A stretch of DNA of 64,000 bases. Origin: Microvirga sp. Mcv34. GTDB taxonomy: Bacteria > Pseudomonadota > Alphaproteobacteria > Rhizobiales > Beijerinckiaceae. Below are positions 34,416 to 43,542 of this stretch, in pieces. The position numbers and the translations under genes were made by a program. The notes under the pieces were generated by a model. That model worked only from the letters and a program-made list of their open reading frames with translations. It was not told the DNA's origin and made no database searches. The stretch is taken from the NCBI RefSeq assembly GCF_024519725.1, contig NZ_JALJRK010000006.1:62001-126000 (forward strand), in the 5' to 3' direction. Within the stretch, counting starts at the first letter, position 1. Each line of letters starts with the position of its first letter.

Positions 34416-35041
34416 ACGGGAGCATGATCCAGACCGCGCGTTCTCAGGTCGTCAGGTGACACAGTGAAGTTGAATGCGACAAGGCGCGCTTTGTGCGACG
34501 GCGCCAAGGGATCAACATCGAAGATCGTGATCGCTGCCGACGCTACTGGTGAAAGTTGGGACGGACCCAAGCCGACCAGAACGTCGCAGGCCGCCCGGAC
34601 CACGCCCTCATGCGCCACGATTACAACATCGCCGTCGGCATGGTCGATGGCCGCGTGCATCGCTGCGCTGACACGTTCCCGAAACGGCAGCCATTCTTCA
34701 CCGCCCGGCGGCGTGTAGAGTCCGAGGCGCCAGTCGCGATAGGCGCCCCGATCGGATGCCTCGATCTGCTCGATCCATTGACCTGCCCAGTCGCCGAGAT
34801 CCATCTCGCGCAGGCGCTCATCGGTTGAAAATTCGGCAAAGCCAAGAAGTTCTGCCGTATGGCGCGCCCTTCTCAGATCGGAGGATACGATGTAGCTGGG
34901 AGCGGGACCGCCTGCGAAGAACATCGCCGCGCGCCGCGCCTGCTCGATGCCACGTGGTGACAGGGGGGCATCCGCATGTCCCTGCAAACGGCGCTCCGCG
35001 TTCCACAAGGTCTCGCCATGACGCACGAGGATCAATCTCAC
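34412..35041 (-). CDS. Histidine phosphatase family protein (phosphoglycerate-mutase-like)
   Basis: The 209-residue enzyme begins MRLILVRHGETLWNAERRLQGHADAPLSPRG, the RHGE motif with the phosphorylated His. The second catalytic His is in VVIVAHEGVVRAA. Members are broad phosphatases (SixA/CobC/PhoE types) or cofactor-dependent mutases. It is 30 bp downstream of the HAD phosphatase and closes a run that begins with an ABC importer, suggesting a role in dephosphorylating imported esters. Its stop codon lies inside the palindromic repeat, so the extreme C-terminus may be altered. Confidence 0.88.
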   Translation of the reverse strand: MRLILVRHGETLWNAERRLQGHADAPLSPRGIEQARRAAMFFAGGPAPSYIVSSDLRRARHTAELLGFAEFSTDERLREMDLGDWAGQWIEQIEASDRGAYRDWRLGLYTPPGGEEWLPFRERVSAAMHAAIDHADGDVVIVAHEGVVRAACDVLVGLGPSQLSPVASAAITIFDVDPLAPSHKARLVAFNFTVSPDDLRTRGLDHAPV

Positions 35042-35071
35042 GGCATAAGTCTCCAGGCTGTGTTCAGAGGC

Positions 35072-35740
35072 TCACGCGGCCGCGGTCTTCGTCACGATTG
35101 ACAGCAGATCGGGCATGGCGTCGATCAGTCGATCCGCGCCCAATTCAGCATGAGGCTTGTGGCTGTAGCCGTAGGTGACAGCGAAGGCCCGCACGCCTGC
35201 CGAGCGGGCCGCCTGCACGTCGTGATAATTGTCGCCGACCATGAGCGCCGCCTCGGGTGCGACGCCCAGTTGGTTCAACGCCGCCAGGATCGGAGCGGGG
35301 TGCGGCTTGCGCTCGGGAAGCGTGTCGCCCCCGACGACCGCATCGAAGAAGGCGCGCAGGTCGAGCGCCTCCAGAATTGCGATGGTGGCCCCGTAGGGCT
35401 TGTTGGTGACGACCGCCAGGGGAAGTCCAAGACTGCGCAGGCCGGCCAGCGTATCTGCGACACCGGGATATGCCTCGGTATGGTGGGACGCCTTGCCCTC
35501 ATAGATCTGGAGGAAATGTGCGACAAGTGTAGGCAGACGCGACAGGTCTCCTCCCGTCGCCGAGACGGCCCGCTCCACGAGCTTGGCCGCTCCGTCGCCG
35601 ATCATGGATTTGACCTCGACGAGGTCGATCGGACGAAGGCCCTCGTGCGCTAGGAGGATGTTCACCGCGTCCATCAGGTCGCGGGCGCTGTCGACCAGGG
35701 TTCCGTCCAGGTCGAAAATGATGGCTTTCAGGGGAGACAT
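35072..35740 (-). CDS. gph: HAD-family hydrolase, phosphoglycolate phosphatase-like
   Basis: The start is the ATG at 35740 (222 residues). The frame opens 12 codons earlier but MSPLKAIIFDLDGTLVDS is the standard beginning. The nucleophile/acid motif DLDGT, the Thr of motif II (AVVTNKP), the Lys of motif III (ERKPHPAPI) and the acidic motif IV (ALMVGDNYHD) are intact. The helical cap with EVKSMIGDGAAKLVERA is typical of Gph. It hydrolyses 2-phosphoglycolate or related phosphates. It follows an ABC importer ATPase by 87 bp on the same strand and precedes a histidine phosphatase. Confidence 0.85.
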   Translation of the reverse strand: MSPLKAIIFDLDGTLVDSARDLMDAVNILLAHEGLRPIDLVEVKSMIGDGAAKLVERAVSATGGDLSRLPTLVAHFLQIYEGKASHHTEAYPGVADTLAGLRSLGLPLAVVTNKPYGATIAILEALDLRAFFDAVVGGDTLPERKPHPAPILAALNQLGVAPEAALMVGDNYHDVQAARSAGVRAFAVTYGYSHKPHAELGADRLIDAMPDLLSIVTKTAAA

Positions 35741-35827
35741 GCGGTCGGTACTAGCGTTCGGAGAAAGGCGTGGCAATGGCGGAAGGATGCGTCCCTTCCG
35801 CCCGGCGGCAATGTTGCGCGGGGCCTC

Positions 35828-36925
35828 TCAGGCGGCGAGCCAGAGGGCGGAGCGCAGAGAGAGGCCGATCTCGACGGCGGAGCCCGGCTGGCGGAGCGCT
35901 TCTCCCGAGTGGAAGGGCGTATCGATGGAGACTTCCGCCGCCCCGATCTTCACCCCGTATCGAAGGGTGGACCCGAGGAACTCGCTGTGCACGACGGTGC
36001 CTGGCAGAAGGACGTCGCCCGTGCCGCCTCTACCAAGAGAAGCGTGCTGGGGCCGGAAGACGAGCTTGGCCTCGTCGGGCACGATAACGTGCGTCGGGAT
36101 CGGCAGGCGAACCCCACCATCGATGTCGAAGAAACGCTCGCCTCCCACGCGGATTACGCGCCCTGGCAGGATGTTTGCGGTGCCGAGGAAGTTCGCGACG
36201 AACAGATTGGCGGGCTTCTCGTACAGCTCCATGGGCGTGCCGACCTGCTGCACGATACCGTCATTCATGACGGCGATCCGGTCACAGATCGTGTTGGCCT
36301 CCTCCTGATCGTGCGTGACGAAGATCGTCGTCAGGCCGAGGCGCTGCTGCAGGTCGCGCAGCTCCCGACGAACTTGCACGCGCATCTTCGCATCAAGATT
36401 GGACAAAGGCTCGTCGAGAAGCAGCACCTTCGGCTCGATCGCGATGGTGCGCGCGACCGCGACACGCTGCTGCTGGCCACCGGAAAGCTGGGATGGGCGT
36501 CGGTCGGCCAGATGGGCAAGGCCGACGAGTTCCAACGCAGCGGCGACGCGCCTGTCGATCTCGGCCTTCGGAACCTTCCGCTCCTCCAGGCCGAACGCGA
36601 CATTGCGTTTGACTGTCATATGCGGCCACAGGGCATAGGATTGAAAGACCATGCCCACATCGCGCTTCCAGGGCGGAAGGTGAGCCACGTCGCGGCCACC
36701 GACCAGGACCTCGCCGCCATCGGCCTCGTTGAATCCTGCGATGAGGCGCAGAAGCGTCGTCTTTCCGCAGCCGGACGGCCCGAGGAAGGCGAAGAACTCA
36801 CCGGGCCGGATGTGCAGGTTGATCCCCTTGAGAACATGATTGGCGCCATAGGACAGGTCGACGTTGCGGATGTCGACGTCGACCGCCTTGGTTTCAAGGG
36901 ACGTGATGGGAAATGGCTGGTTCAT
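35828..36925 (-). CDS. ABC transporter ATP-binding protein, Fe3+/AfuC/PotA type
   Basis: The start chosen is the ATG at 36925 (365 residues); the open frame to 37489 lies over the permease gene. Walker A is GPSGCGKTT, the signature [15 protein letters not shown], Walker B VLLLDEPLSNLDAK. A C-terminal TOBE-type regulatory domain (about 245-360) is present. This subfamily energises Fe3+ and sugar-phosphate (AfuABC) importers. It follows the permease gene after 29 bp. Confidence 0.92.
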   Translation of the reverse strand: MNQPFPITSLETKAVDVDIRNVDLSYGANHVLKGINLHIRPGEFFAFLGPSGCGKTTLLRLIAGFNEADGGEVLVGGRDVAHLPPWKRDVGMVFQSYALWPHMTVKRNVAFGLEERKVPKAEIDRRVAAALELVGLAHLADRRPSQLSGGQQQRVAVARTIAIEPKVLLLDEPLSNLDAKMRVQVRRELRDLQQRLGLTTIFVTHDQEEANTICDRIAVMNDGIVQQVGTPMELYEKPANLFVANFLGTANILPGRVIRVGGERFFDIDGGVRLPIPTHVIVPDEAKLVFRPQHASLGRGGTGDVLLPGTVVHSEFLGSTLRYGVKIGAAEVSIDTPFHSGEALRQPGSAVEIGLSLRSALWLAA

Positions 36926-36954
36926 GGGTGTGATTTCCTCCGGCACGGACGCGT

Positions 36955-38697
36955 TCAGCGTCCGACCGCCTTGGCCTTTTGGCTTCTTTCGATGATCAGA
37001 TGAGACGCGAAGGTGCACACTGCGACGAGCAGCACGGCGATGACGCCCAACGCCGCACCAGGACCCCGGCCCGCCGGCGACTGCATGAAGACGTAGAGGC
37101 CGTAGGCGAGAGGCGCGTCCGAGTTCGATTGGACGAGCATCAGCGTTGCCGAGAGCTCCACGGCCGCAGTGGCGAAGCTCGTGACGAAGCCTGCCAGAAT
37201 GCCGCCGCCCATCAGCGGCAGCACGATGCGACGGATCGTGCGCAGCTTCGTGGCGCCGAGGTTCTCGGCCGCCTCTTCGAGAGAGACCGAGATCTGCTGC
37301 AGGGCCGCGTAGCAGGCGCGCAGTGCATAGGGTAGGCGTCGGATCGCCAGCGCCAGTACGATCATGATCCAGAGAGCCGCAAGCGGAGTGCCGTCGGGCA
37401 GTTGCACGCCATAGAATGTGCGCAGATAGCCGATGCCGAGCACCACTCCTGGGATCGCCAGAGCAGCGGTGGCAGCCCAGTCCAGCCATTCGCGGCCGAT
37501 CAGCTTCGTCCTTAGCACGAGGTAGGCGATAGCCGTGCCGAGAACCACGTCGATCAGGCCCGCGATGGAGGCATAGATCATCGTGTTCTTGACGTACACG
37601 AAACTCTCGCCGAACACGCGCCCATAATGAGCCAGGGTATAGGCATCAGGCAGCGGGCTGAAGGACCAGACGGTCGCGAAGGAGAGCAGCAGGAGACCGA
37701 GATGCGGCGCCAGGACAAGGAACAGAATGAGCAGGACAGCCCCATAGGCGACGGCGCTTTCCCAGGGCCGCATCCGGCGCTTCGCCAGACCGCCACCGCC
37801 GCGCTGCACCGTGGCGTAGTCCTTCCCGCGCATGGCCCGCGCCGAGATCCACATGGCCAGGATCGACATGCAGATCAGCACCACGGAGATCACGTAGCCC
37901 ATCGGATCCGCGATGCCGATGGAGGTGACCCGCAGATAGGCTTGCGGGGCGAGCATGTCCTTGACATTCAGGAGCAGCGGCGTGGCCAGATCGTCGAAGA
38001 CCTTGACGAAGACGAGCGATGCTCCCGCGATGTAGCCCGGCATGGCGAGCGGAAACACGATGCGACGGAACAGGCGGAAACCGGAGCTGCCGAGATTCTG
38101 CGCCGCCTCCTCCATAGCTCGGTCGATGTTGCGCAACGCGGCCGAGAGATTGATCAGGATAAAGGGAAAATAATGCACGGCCTGAACGAAGATGACACCG
38201 TTCAAGCCTTCCATGAAGGGGATCTTGATACCGAGCCAATCGTCGAGGAGCAGGTTCACCGATCCATTGCGGCCGAACAGCAGGAGCATCGCGACCGCTC
38301 CGACGAAGGGAGGCATGATCAGCGGGAGAAAGCCGAGCGTCTGGATCAGCATTGCGCCGCGGAACTCGAAGCGCGTGGTGATATAGGCGAGCGGCAGCGC
38401 GAAGACCGATGCGACGACAACCGACATCGCGGATACATAGACGGAATTCCAGAACGAGCGGATGAACAGGTCTGTCCGCGCGAAGTCGAGGAAGTTGACG
38501 AGAGTGAACTCACCTGTGCCCTTCTCCGTGAAGGCGACGTAAATCACCGTTCCGACGGGAACGACGAGGAAAAGAAGCAGGAAGAGGGCAATTCCGAAAG
38601 CCAGAGCGATCTGCCCCGGCGATGCCAATAGCCTTTTAAAATTGCCGGAAGAGGTGGACGACGCTCGTGCTCGCCCGGCAGTGGTGGCGCCAGCCAT
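36955..38697 (-). CDS. ABC transporter permease with two fused TM domains, Fe3+/AfuB type
   Basis: ATG at 38697 follows GAGGAGAG. The 580-residue membrane protein has about twelve helices in two homologous halves. Each half carries an EAA loop: MEEAAQNLGSSGFRLFRRIVFPLAMPG in the first and LEEAAENLGATKLRTIRRIVLPLMGGG in the second. It would form the complete channel for the binding protein encoded upstream. It is the second gene of the putatively sigma-54-driven operon. Confidence 0.92.
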   Translation of the reverse strand: MAGATTAGRARASSTSSGNFKRLLASPGQIALAFGIALFLLLFLVVPVGTVIYVAFTEKGTGEFTLVNFLDFARTDLFIRSFWNSVYVSAMSVVVASVFALPLAYITTRFEFRGAMLIQTLGFLPLIMPPFVGAVAMLLLFGRNGSVNLLLDDWLGIKIPFMEGLNGVIFVQAVHYFPFILINLSAALRNIDRAMEEAAQNLGSSGFRLFRRIVFPLAMPGYIAGASLVFVKVFDDLATPLLLNVKDMLAPQAYLRVTSIGIADPMGYVISVVLICMSILAMWISARAMRGKDYATVQRGGGGLAKRRMRPWESAVAYGAVLLILFLVLAPHLGLLLLSFATVWSFSPLPDAYTLAHYGRVFGESFVYVKNTMIYASIAGLIDVVLGTAIAYLVLRTKLIGREWLDWAATAALAIPGVVLGIGYLRTFYGVQLPDGTPLAALWIMIVLALAIRRLPYALRACYAALQQISVSLEEAAENLGATKLRTIRRIVLPLMGGGILAGFVTSFATAAVELSATLMLVQSNSDAPLAYGLYVFMQSPAGRGPGAALGVIAVLLVAVCTFASHLIIERSQKAKAVGR

Positions 38698-38768
38698 GGA
38701 CGCTCTCCTCAACAGTCAAGAAGTGCCTTTGACGGGCGGCTCGGCGATGCGAGCCGCCCGATGGACGA

Positions 38769-40091
38769 TCAGCGGGCCAGCTTCTGGGCCTGCTCGGCCT
38801 TGGCCTGGGCCTGCTGATAGCGTTCCTTCGCAAAGGCAGCCCATTTCTGCTCGAGCTCGGCCTGACGGGCGCCCTTCTCCTTGCCGCCCGTGAAGGCGCC
38901 GGCGATTTCAGGCGACGAGGCCTCCTGCTCGGTCACAGGCATGGCGGCGACAAGGTCGCGGGCCTCCTTCACCAGGGCTTTGGCGTCCGCGTTGTCCTTC
39001 TTGGCGATTGCGGCCTCAGCGTCCTGGATGGCCTTGGTGGCTCCCTTGAGGGCTTCGAGCTGGAACGTCACGGTCTGGTCGTAGAGCACGTCGACGACGT
39101 TCGTGCGCTTCTCCGAAATGTCTACGTTGAACTTCACCCGCGCCCCGAGGGACGGATCCTTGAAGGGGTTCGGGTAATCAGCCGGAGCCTTGGCATAGAT
39201 GGCCGGGTTCACGGGAAGACGGCGGATGCTCGGCTCGAGCAGAACCTCCTGGCCGGCGGAAGACACGAGATAATCGACGAAGGCCTCGGCCCCAGCCTTG
39301 TTGGGTGCATTCGCGATCACACCCACGTTCGCCGGCACAATGGTGGTGACCGTCGGATAGACGAACTTCACCGGGAAGCCCGATGCTTGGGACGAGAAGG
39401 CGAAGAAGTCGATCACGATGCCGAGGCCGACCTGTCCCGAATTGACGGCTTCCGGAACGCCGAAGGAGCGCTCGGTGATCTGGCGGAAGTTGCCGGAGAC
39501 TTCTTTCAGCGTGCGCCAGCCTTGATCCCAGCCCTCGCCCTGGAGGATCGTCTCGATGGTCAGGTGCGTCGTGCCGGAGCGCGAAGGCGCCGCCATGGCA
39601 ACGTGATCGAAGTAGATCGGCTTGGCGAGATCCTGCCAGTCCTTCGGATCGGGCAGTTTGTTGGCCTTGGCGTAGCGATCGTTCCACATGATGCCGTAGC
39701 CGGAAGCCGCAAAGCCGGAATAGAAGTTCTCCGGATCGTTGATGGGATAAGAACCAATCTTGTCCGGAATACCTTCGGCCTTCGGCTTGTACTTCTGGAG
39801 CAGACCCTTGCCCTTCAGGACCTCGAAGGCATCCGGGGCAGAGGCCCAGAATATATCGACCTGGTTGTTGCCCTTCGTCTCCTCGACGAACTTCACGCCC
39901 GCATTGGTGTTACGGTTCTGCACATCGAGCGTCACACCCGGATGCGCTTTCTCGAAGGCCTGCTTGAACGGGTCGGTCACATCCTTTGAGAACGAGGTCA
40001 CCACAGTGACTTTCCCGGACTGGGCAAAGGCGACGCCCGTGAACAGGGCAGTACCGATCAATGCCGCCGCGGCGACAGAATGGCGAAGCAT
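38769..40091 (-). CDS. Periplasmic substrate-binding protein, Fe3+/AfuA/PgtC-like, with C-terminal extension
   Basis: The 440-residue protein has a signal peptide (MLRHSVAAAALIGTALFTGVAFAQ). The binding domain has VTVVTSFSKDVTDPFKQAFEKAHPGVTLDV, FWASAPDAFEVLKGKG and APSRSGTTHLTIETIL. From about residue 345 a long helical, Ala/Lys/Glu-rich tail follows (KDNADAKALVKEARDL ... ELEQKWAAFAKERYQQAQAKAEQAQKLAR), absent from ordinary iron-binding proteins. A paralogue with the same layout lies in the adjacent sensor operon. Tyr residues for Fe3+ coordination are not arranged as in FbpA, and AfuA relatives bind sugar phosphates. The gene is first in the operon, 64 bp from a -24/-12 promoter. Confidence 0.88.
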   Translation of the reverse strand: MLRHSVAAAALIGTALFTGVAFAQSGKVTVVTSFSKDVTDPFKQAFEKAHPGVTLDVQNRNTNAGVKFVEETKGNNQVDIFWASAPDAFEVLKGKGLLQKYKPKAEGIPDKIGSYPINDPENFYSGFAASGYGIMWNDRYAKANKLPDPKDWQDLAKPIYFDHVAMAAPSRSGTTHLTIETILQGEGWDQGWRTLKEVSGNFRQITERSFGVPEAVNSGQVGLGIVIDFFAFSSQASGFPVKFVYPTVTTIVPANVGVIANAPNKAGAEAFVDYLVSSAGQEVLLEPSIRRLPVNPAIYAKAPADYPNPFKDPSLGARVKFNVDISEKRTNVVDVLYDQTVTFQLEALKGATKAIQDAEAAIAKKDNADAKALVKEARDLVAAMPVTEQEASSPEIAGAFTGGKEKGARQAELEQKWAAFAKERYQQAQAKAEQAQKLAR

Positions 40092-40154
40092 CAGTTTCCT
40101 CCAACTTGATGGCTTTTGACTTGGGCCCGCACGAAGGCGGCCACGAAGCCATAA

Positions 40155-40170
40155 GCAATAAGCGTGCCAA
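40155..40170 (-). promoter_or_regulatory. Sigma-54 (-24/-12) promoter
   Basis: On the minus strand this reads TTGGCACGCTTATTGC, matching the sigma-54 consensus TGGCACG-N4-TTGC at all key positions, including the GG and GC dinucleotides with correct spacing. It lies 64 bp upstream of the binding-protein start at 40091, and the gene just upstream encodes a sigma-54 activator. Transcription would start near 40143. Confidence 0.85.
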
Positions 40171-40228
40171 CCCCGGCCGCATCGCTTCGCGCTCGTTTGA
40201 AGGAGGAATTGTCAGGTGCAACACACGA

Positions 40229-40240
40229 ATGGTCTGCCAT
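40229..40240. promoter_or_regulatory. Candidate upstream activator site
   Basis: ATGGTCTGCCAT has 4-bp perfect arms around TCTG and lies about 90 bp upstream of the predicted sigma-54 start, a normal enhancer distance. The spacing fits the linked response regulator, but the sequence is short and unproven. Confidence 0.35.
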
Positions 40241-40291
40241 ACGGGAAAGGATGGTAACGCTCCCTACCCGCCATGGGACAGATATGTAACG

Positions 40292-41641
40292 TCAGGTCTC
40301 GATCTCTCCCGGCCGGCCGAGATCGTATTTCCTCATTTTCAGATAAAGGGTTTTGCGCGTGATCCCGAGTGCCTCCGCAGTGGCGCCGATGCGCCCGGCG
40401 AAGCGCACGAGGGTTTCTTCGATCACGCGGCGTTCGGCGATCTCCATCTGCCGCTCGAGAGTCGGCATGCCATCGAGGTTCAGCGCCGCATGAGGCGGCT
40501 CGTCCTCGTCGAGGCCGAGAAGATACCGCTCGGCTGCATTGCGCAACTCGCGCACATTGCCGGGCCATTCCTGCTGCTGAAGCCTTGAGAGGAAAGACGG
40601 ATCGAGTGACGGCGCCGCCCTCACTTGGCGGGCGGCCGCGAGATGGAGGAAGTGGGTGAACAGCATGGGCACGTCCTCCCGCCGCTCGCGGAGAGGAGGG
40701 AGGCGGACTGTGACGACATTCAGCCGATAGACCAGATCCTCACGGAACGCGCCTCTGCCGGCGAGTTGGGTGAGATCCGCCTTGGTGGCCGCAATGACAC
40801 GGATGTCGACAGGAATCTCCTTGTTCGATCCGATCCGCTCGATGGTTCTCTCCTGAAGAACGCGCAGAAGCCGGATCTGGGCCGTCATGGGCATGGACTC
40901 GATCTCATCGAGAAAGAGTGTGCCGCCGCTCGCATGCTCGATCTTGCCGATCCGTCGCTCACGGGCTCCCGTGAAAGCGCCAGGCTCATGACCGAAGAGC
41001 TCGCTTTCGATCATGGTCTCTGGCATTGCACCGCAATTGACCGCCACGAAGCGACCGTTCCGACGTCGTCCGAAATCGTGGAGAGCGCGGGCAGCAACCT
41101 CTTTGCCCGTGCCCGTCTCGCCGAGGAGGAGCACGTCGGCCTCGGCATCCGCAAGGGTCCGGAGATTGCGCCGCAGCCGTTCGATGGCGGCGGAACGGCC
41201 GATGAGCCGGCCTGTAATCGAATCGTGATCGGCACCCCCTGCCCTGAGGGACCGGTTTTCGAGGATGAGGCGCCGGTGCGCAAGAGCGCGCCTGACAGTC
41301 TCGACGAGCCTCACAGGATCGGCCGGCTTCTCGATGAAATCCCAGGCTCCGCCTCGAACCGCCTTGATCGCCATCGGCACGTCGCCATGCCCGGTCACGA
41401 GGATGACCGGGATCTCGGAATCCACCGCGCGGACTGCATCGAGAAGGGCAAAACCGTCGAGCCCAGGCATCCGGACGTCACTCACGACGGCGACGGGCAG
41501 ATCGGGTGACAGGATCTCGAGCCCAGCATTGGCCGAGCCCACGGCCGCGACGTCGAATCCATCGAGCTCCAGCGTTTGCCGGTAAGCGTCCAGAACTTCC
41601 TGATCGTCGTCCACGAGGACGACCTTCGTCTCCGCACTCAT
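40292..41641 (-). CDS. Sigma-54-dependent response regulator (PgtA/DctD-like)
   Basis: The 449-residue activator has a receiver domain (residues 1-120, phospho-acceptor D55 in VVSDVRMPG). An AAA+ domain follows, with Walker A GETGTGKE, the sigma-54-contacting GAFTGA loop (EPGAFTGARERR) and Walker B GTLFLDEI. A C-terminal FIS-type helix-turn-helix (ATAEALGITRKTLYLKMRKYDLG) ends it. Its start overlaps the kinase stop by four bases. A sigma-54 promoter lies just past its stop, making the ABC operon its obvious target. Confidence 0.93.
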   Translation of the reverse strand: MSAETKVVLVDDDQEVLDAYRQTLELDGFDVAAVGSANAGLEILSPDLPVAVVSDVRMPGLDGFALLDAVRAVDSEIPVILVTGHGDVPMAIKAVRGGAWDFIEKPADPVRLVETVRRALAHRRLILENRSLRAGGADHDSITGRLIGRSAAIERLRRNLRTLADAEADVLLLGETGTGKEVAARALHDFGRRRNGRFVAVNCGAMPETMIESELFGHEPGAFTGARERRIGKIEHASGGTLFLDEIESMPMTAQIRLLRVLQERTIERIGSNKEIPVDIRVIAATKADLTQLAGRGAFREDLVYRLNVVTVRLPPLRERREDVPMLFTHFLHLAAARQVRAAPSLDPSFLSRLQQQEWPGNVRELRNAAERYLLGLDEDEPPHAALNLDGMPTLERQMEIAERRVIEETLVRFAGRIGATAEALGITRKTLYLKMRKYDLGRPGEIET

Positions 41642-43542
41642 GACCTGGTCGCCACCAGATGGATCGCAAAGGTCGTTCCCGTCGGTCCTGTTCTCGCCAA
41701 AATCAAGTCTCCTCCGAAGTCTTTGACGATATTGTACGACATTGAGAGGCCGAGACCGAGTCCCAGGCCTGCGGGCTTGGTGGTGAAGAACGGATCGAAG
41801 ATGGCGGCACGGTGCTGCTCCGCAATGCCTGGTCCATTATCAGTCACGGCCAGGTGAACGTGACCTCCCATGACGTGAGCCCCGATGTCGATGCGTCTCT
41901 CCGCCAGTCCTTCGAGGACATCCAGTGCGTTCGAGATCAGATTGACGACCACCTGCTCGAGTCTCACCTCCTCGGCGAGGACAGACAGCGGACCATCGGG
42001 AAAGCTCAACCGCACGGCGACTTTCTCCTCGTCGAGGCGCTGCTCGAACAGGCTCAGGGCTCCTTGGACCACCGCGTGGAGATCGACGGCCTCGAGACTC
42101 GTTGCTGGGCGGCGAGCGAAACGCTTGAGATGCTTGATCAGCTCGGCCATCCGGGCGGTCAGGCCCTGGATTCGGTCCAGGCTCGCCCTCGCCTCTTCGG
42201 CACGGCCGCGTTGGAGCAGCACAGCACCGTTATAGGCGTGTGAGCGGATCGCCGCGAGCGGCTGATTCAGCTCGTGGCTGATGCCGGCGGCCATCTGGCC
42301 GAGCGCCGCGAGCTTGGCCGCCTGGACCAGATCGTCCCGGGTCTGCCGGAAGACCGTGAGAGCCTTGGCGAGATCGCCAAGTTCGTCGTTGGTGGGAAGT
42401 GGCAGGACCGGCATCGTGGGACCGCTCGCAATAGTCGTCGCTGCCAGCGTCAGTTCCTGGAGGCGCACGACCAAGTTTCGGCGGATATAAAACCAGCCGA
42501 TTGCGACCGTGATGGCCAGTGACGCGGCGGCGATGGCCAGAAGGAGATTGCGTCCGATCACGATGGCGGCCGCGGAGCGTTCCGCGGCCCTGCGCGCGAT
42601 CGCTTCCGTGCGACTGACCTCCTGCGATACGAGCGTACCGAGCTGGGTGACGAGACGCCGGTTCTCGGCGAGAAGCGCCTGCGCGTCGGCAATGGCTTCG
42701 AGCTCGGCCCGCTTCACGGCCGCCAGGCCCAATATCGGATCCGAGACGGCCAGCAGGCGCGCCGCGATTTGGCTGATGGTGATCGTATCCGTCCAGCTGG
42801 CGAGCGCCTTGGTTTCCAAATCGAGCTGATCCGTCATTTCACCGAGGAAGTTGCTCGTCTCCTGAAGGTCCTCGGCCGTCGGCACGGTGCCGAGCCGCCC
42901 TAGCAGTCCCACGATTAGGTTAGCATGGGCATTGATGGTCAGGAGGGCTTCGCTCTTGCGGCTCTCCTCCAGCAGCGTCTTGCGCCCGGCCTCGGCGGCC
43001 TCGCCCGGAGCAACCCTGCTAATGGCGGTCTCCATGTTGAAGCGAGCGTCGTCGATGAGCGGCTCGATCTCTTCGATCAGGTCAGCCTGCAGCCATCGCA
43101 ACTCTTCCCCGATTTCCCGCGAGCGCTCGTGCAGCGGAAAGCGCCGGTCGGCGACCTGGTCAATCGACTTGAGATTGGCCTCGATCCCGTCCTGCACGAC
43201 GAGAAGCTCGGGCGAGAGTGAGTGTTCGTCGCTACGTTCGTTGAGAACCGACCGGAGAACGGCCAAACGCTCGACGAGCGTCTGGCGAATGCGGTCGTAC
43301 GCTTCGCGCCGCTCCGCAACCGCGAGATCGGGCGTGCTTGCGATTACATTCGCTCCCGCCTCCGCGAGGCGGGCCGAGAAAGCGAGAGCCGGGAGATGAT
43401 CCGTCGCGACGGAACTCAGCTCTGCGCTGAGACGAGCGTAGGATAACCAGCCCACGATGCAGGCGCCGACCGCAAGCCCACCCACGGCGAGAAAGGAGAT
43501 GGTCAGGCGTCCGCCAATCCCGAGCCGCTTCCGCCGGATCAT
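41638..43542 (-). CDS. Sensor histidine kinase (PgtB-like) with large periplasmic domain
   Basis: The 634-residue kinase has TM1 at about 12-34, a mainly helical periplasmic region at about 35-328 and TM2 at about 329-352. A HAMP linker and a HisKA domain follow, with the phospho-acceptor H423 in AAGISHELNQPLAAIRSH. The HATPase domain has NLISNALDVL, VTDNGPGIAEQ and GLGLGLSMSYNIV. It overlaps the neighbouring genes by four bases on each side, so the binding protein, kinase and regulator are made together. The helical periplasmic part may contact the co-encoded binding protein rather than a free ligand. Confidence 0.92.
   Translation of the reverse strand: MIRRKRLGIGGRLTISFLAVGGLAVGACIVGWLSYARLSAELSSVATDHLPALAFSARLAEAGANVIASTPDLAVAERREAYDRIRQTLVERLAVLRSVLNERSDEHSLSPELLVVQDGIEANLKSIDQVADRRFPLHERSREIGEELRWLQADLIEEIEPLIDDARFNMETAISRVAPGEAAEAGRKTLLEESRKSEALLTINAHANLIVGLLGRLGTVPTAEDLQETSNFLGEMTDQLDLETKALASWTDTITISQIAARLLAVSDPILGLAAVKRAELEAIADAQALLAENRRLVTQLGTLVSQEVSRTEAIARRAAERSAAAIVIGRNLLLAIAAASLAITVAIGWFYIRRNLVVRLQELTLAATTIASGPTMPVLPLPTNDELGDLAKALTVFRQTRDDLVQAAKLAALGQMAAGISHELNQPLAAIRSHAYNGAVLLQRGRAEEARASLDRIQGLTARMAELIKHLKRFARRPATSLEAVDLHAVVQGALSLFEQRLDEEKVAVRLSFPDGPLSVLAEEVRLEQVVVNLISNALDVLEGLAERRIDIGAHVMGGHVHLAVTDNGPGIAEQHRAAIFDPFFTTKPAGLGLGLGLSMSYNIVKDFGGDLILARTGPTGTTFAIHLVATRS

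Noticed and set aside
35828-37489. Long version of the importer ATPase (553 codons)
   Set aside because: The first 188 codons overlap the permease gene in another frame; the family start is at 36925.
37627-38631. 334-codon plus-strand frame opposite the importer permease
   Set aside because: Low-complexity Arg/Glu/Asp-rich shadow of a well-supported membrane protein gene.
38769-40091. Simple annotation as iron(III) transporter
   Set aside because: Superfamily resemblance alone does not show iron binding; the linked PgtABC-like sensor and phosphatases point to phosphate esters.
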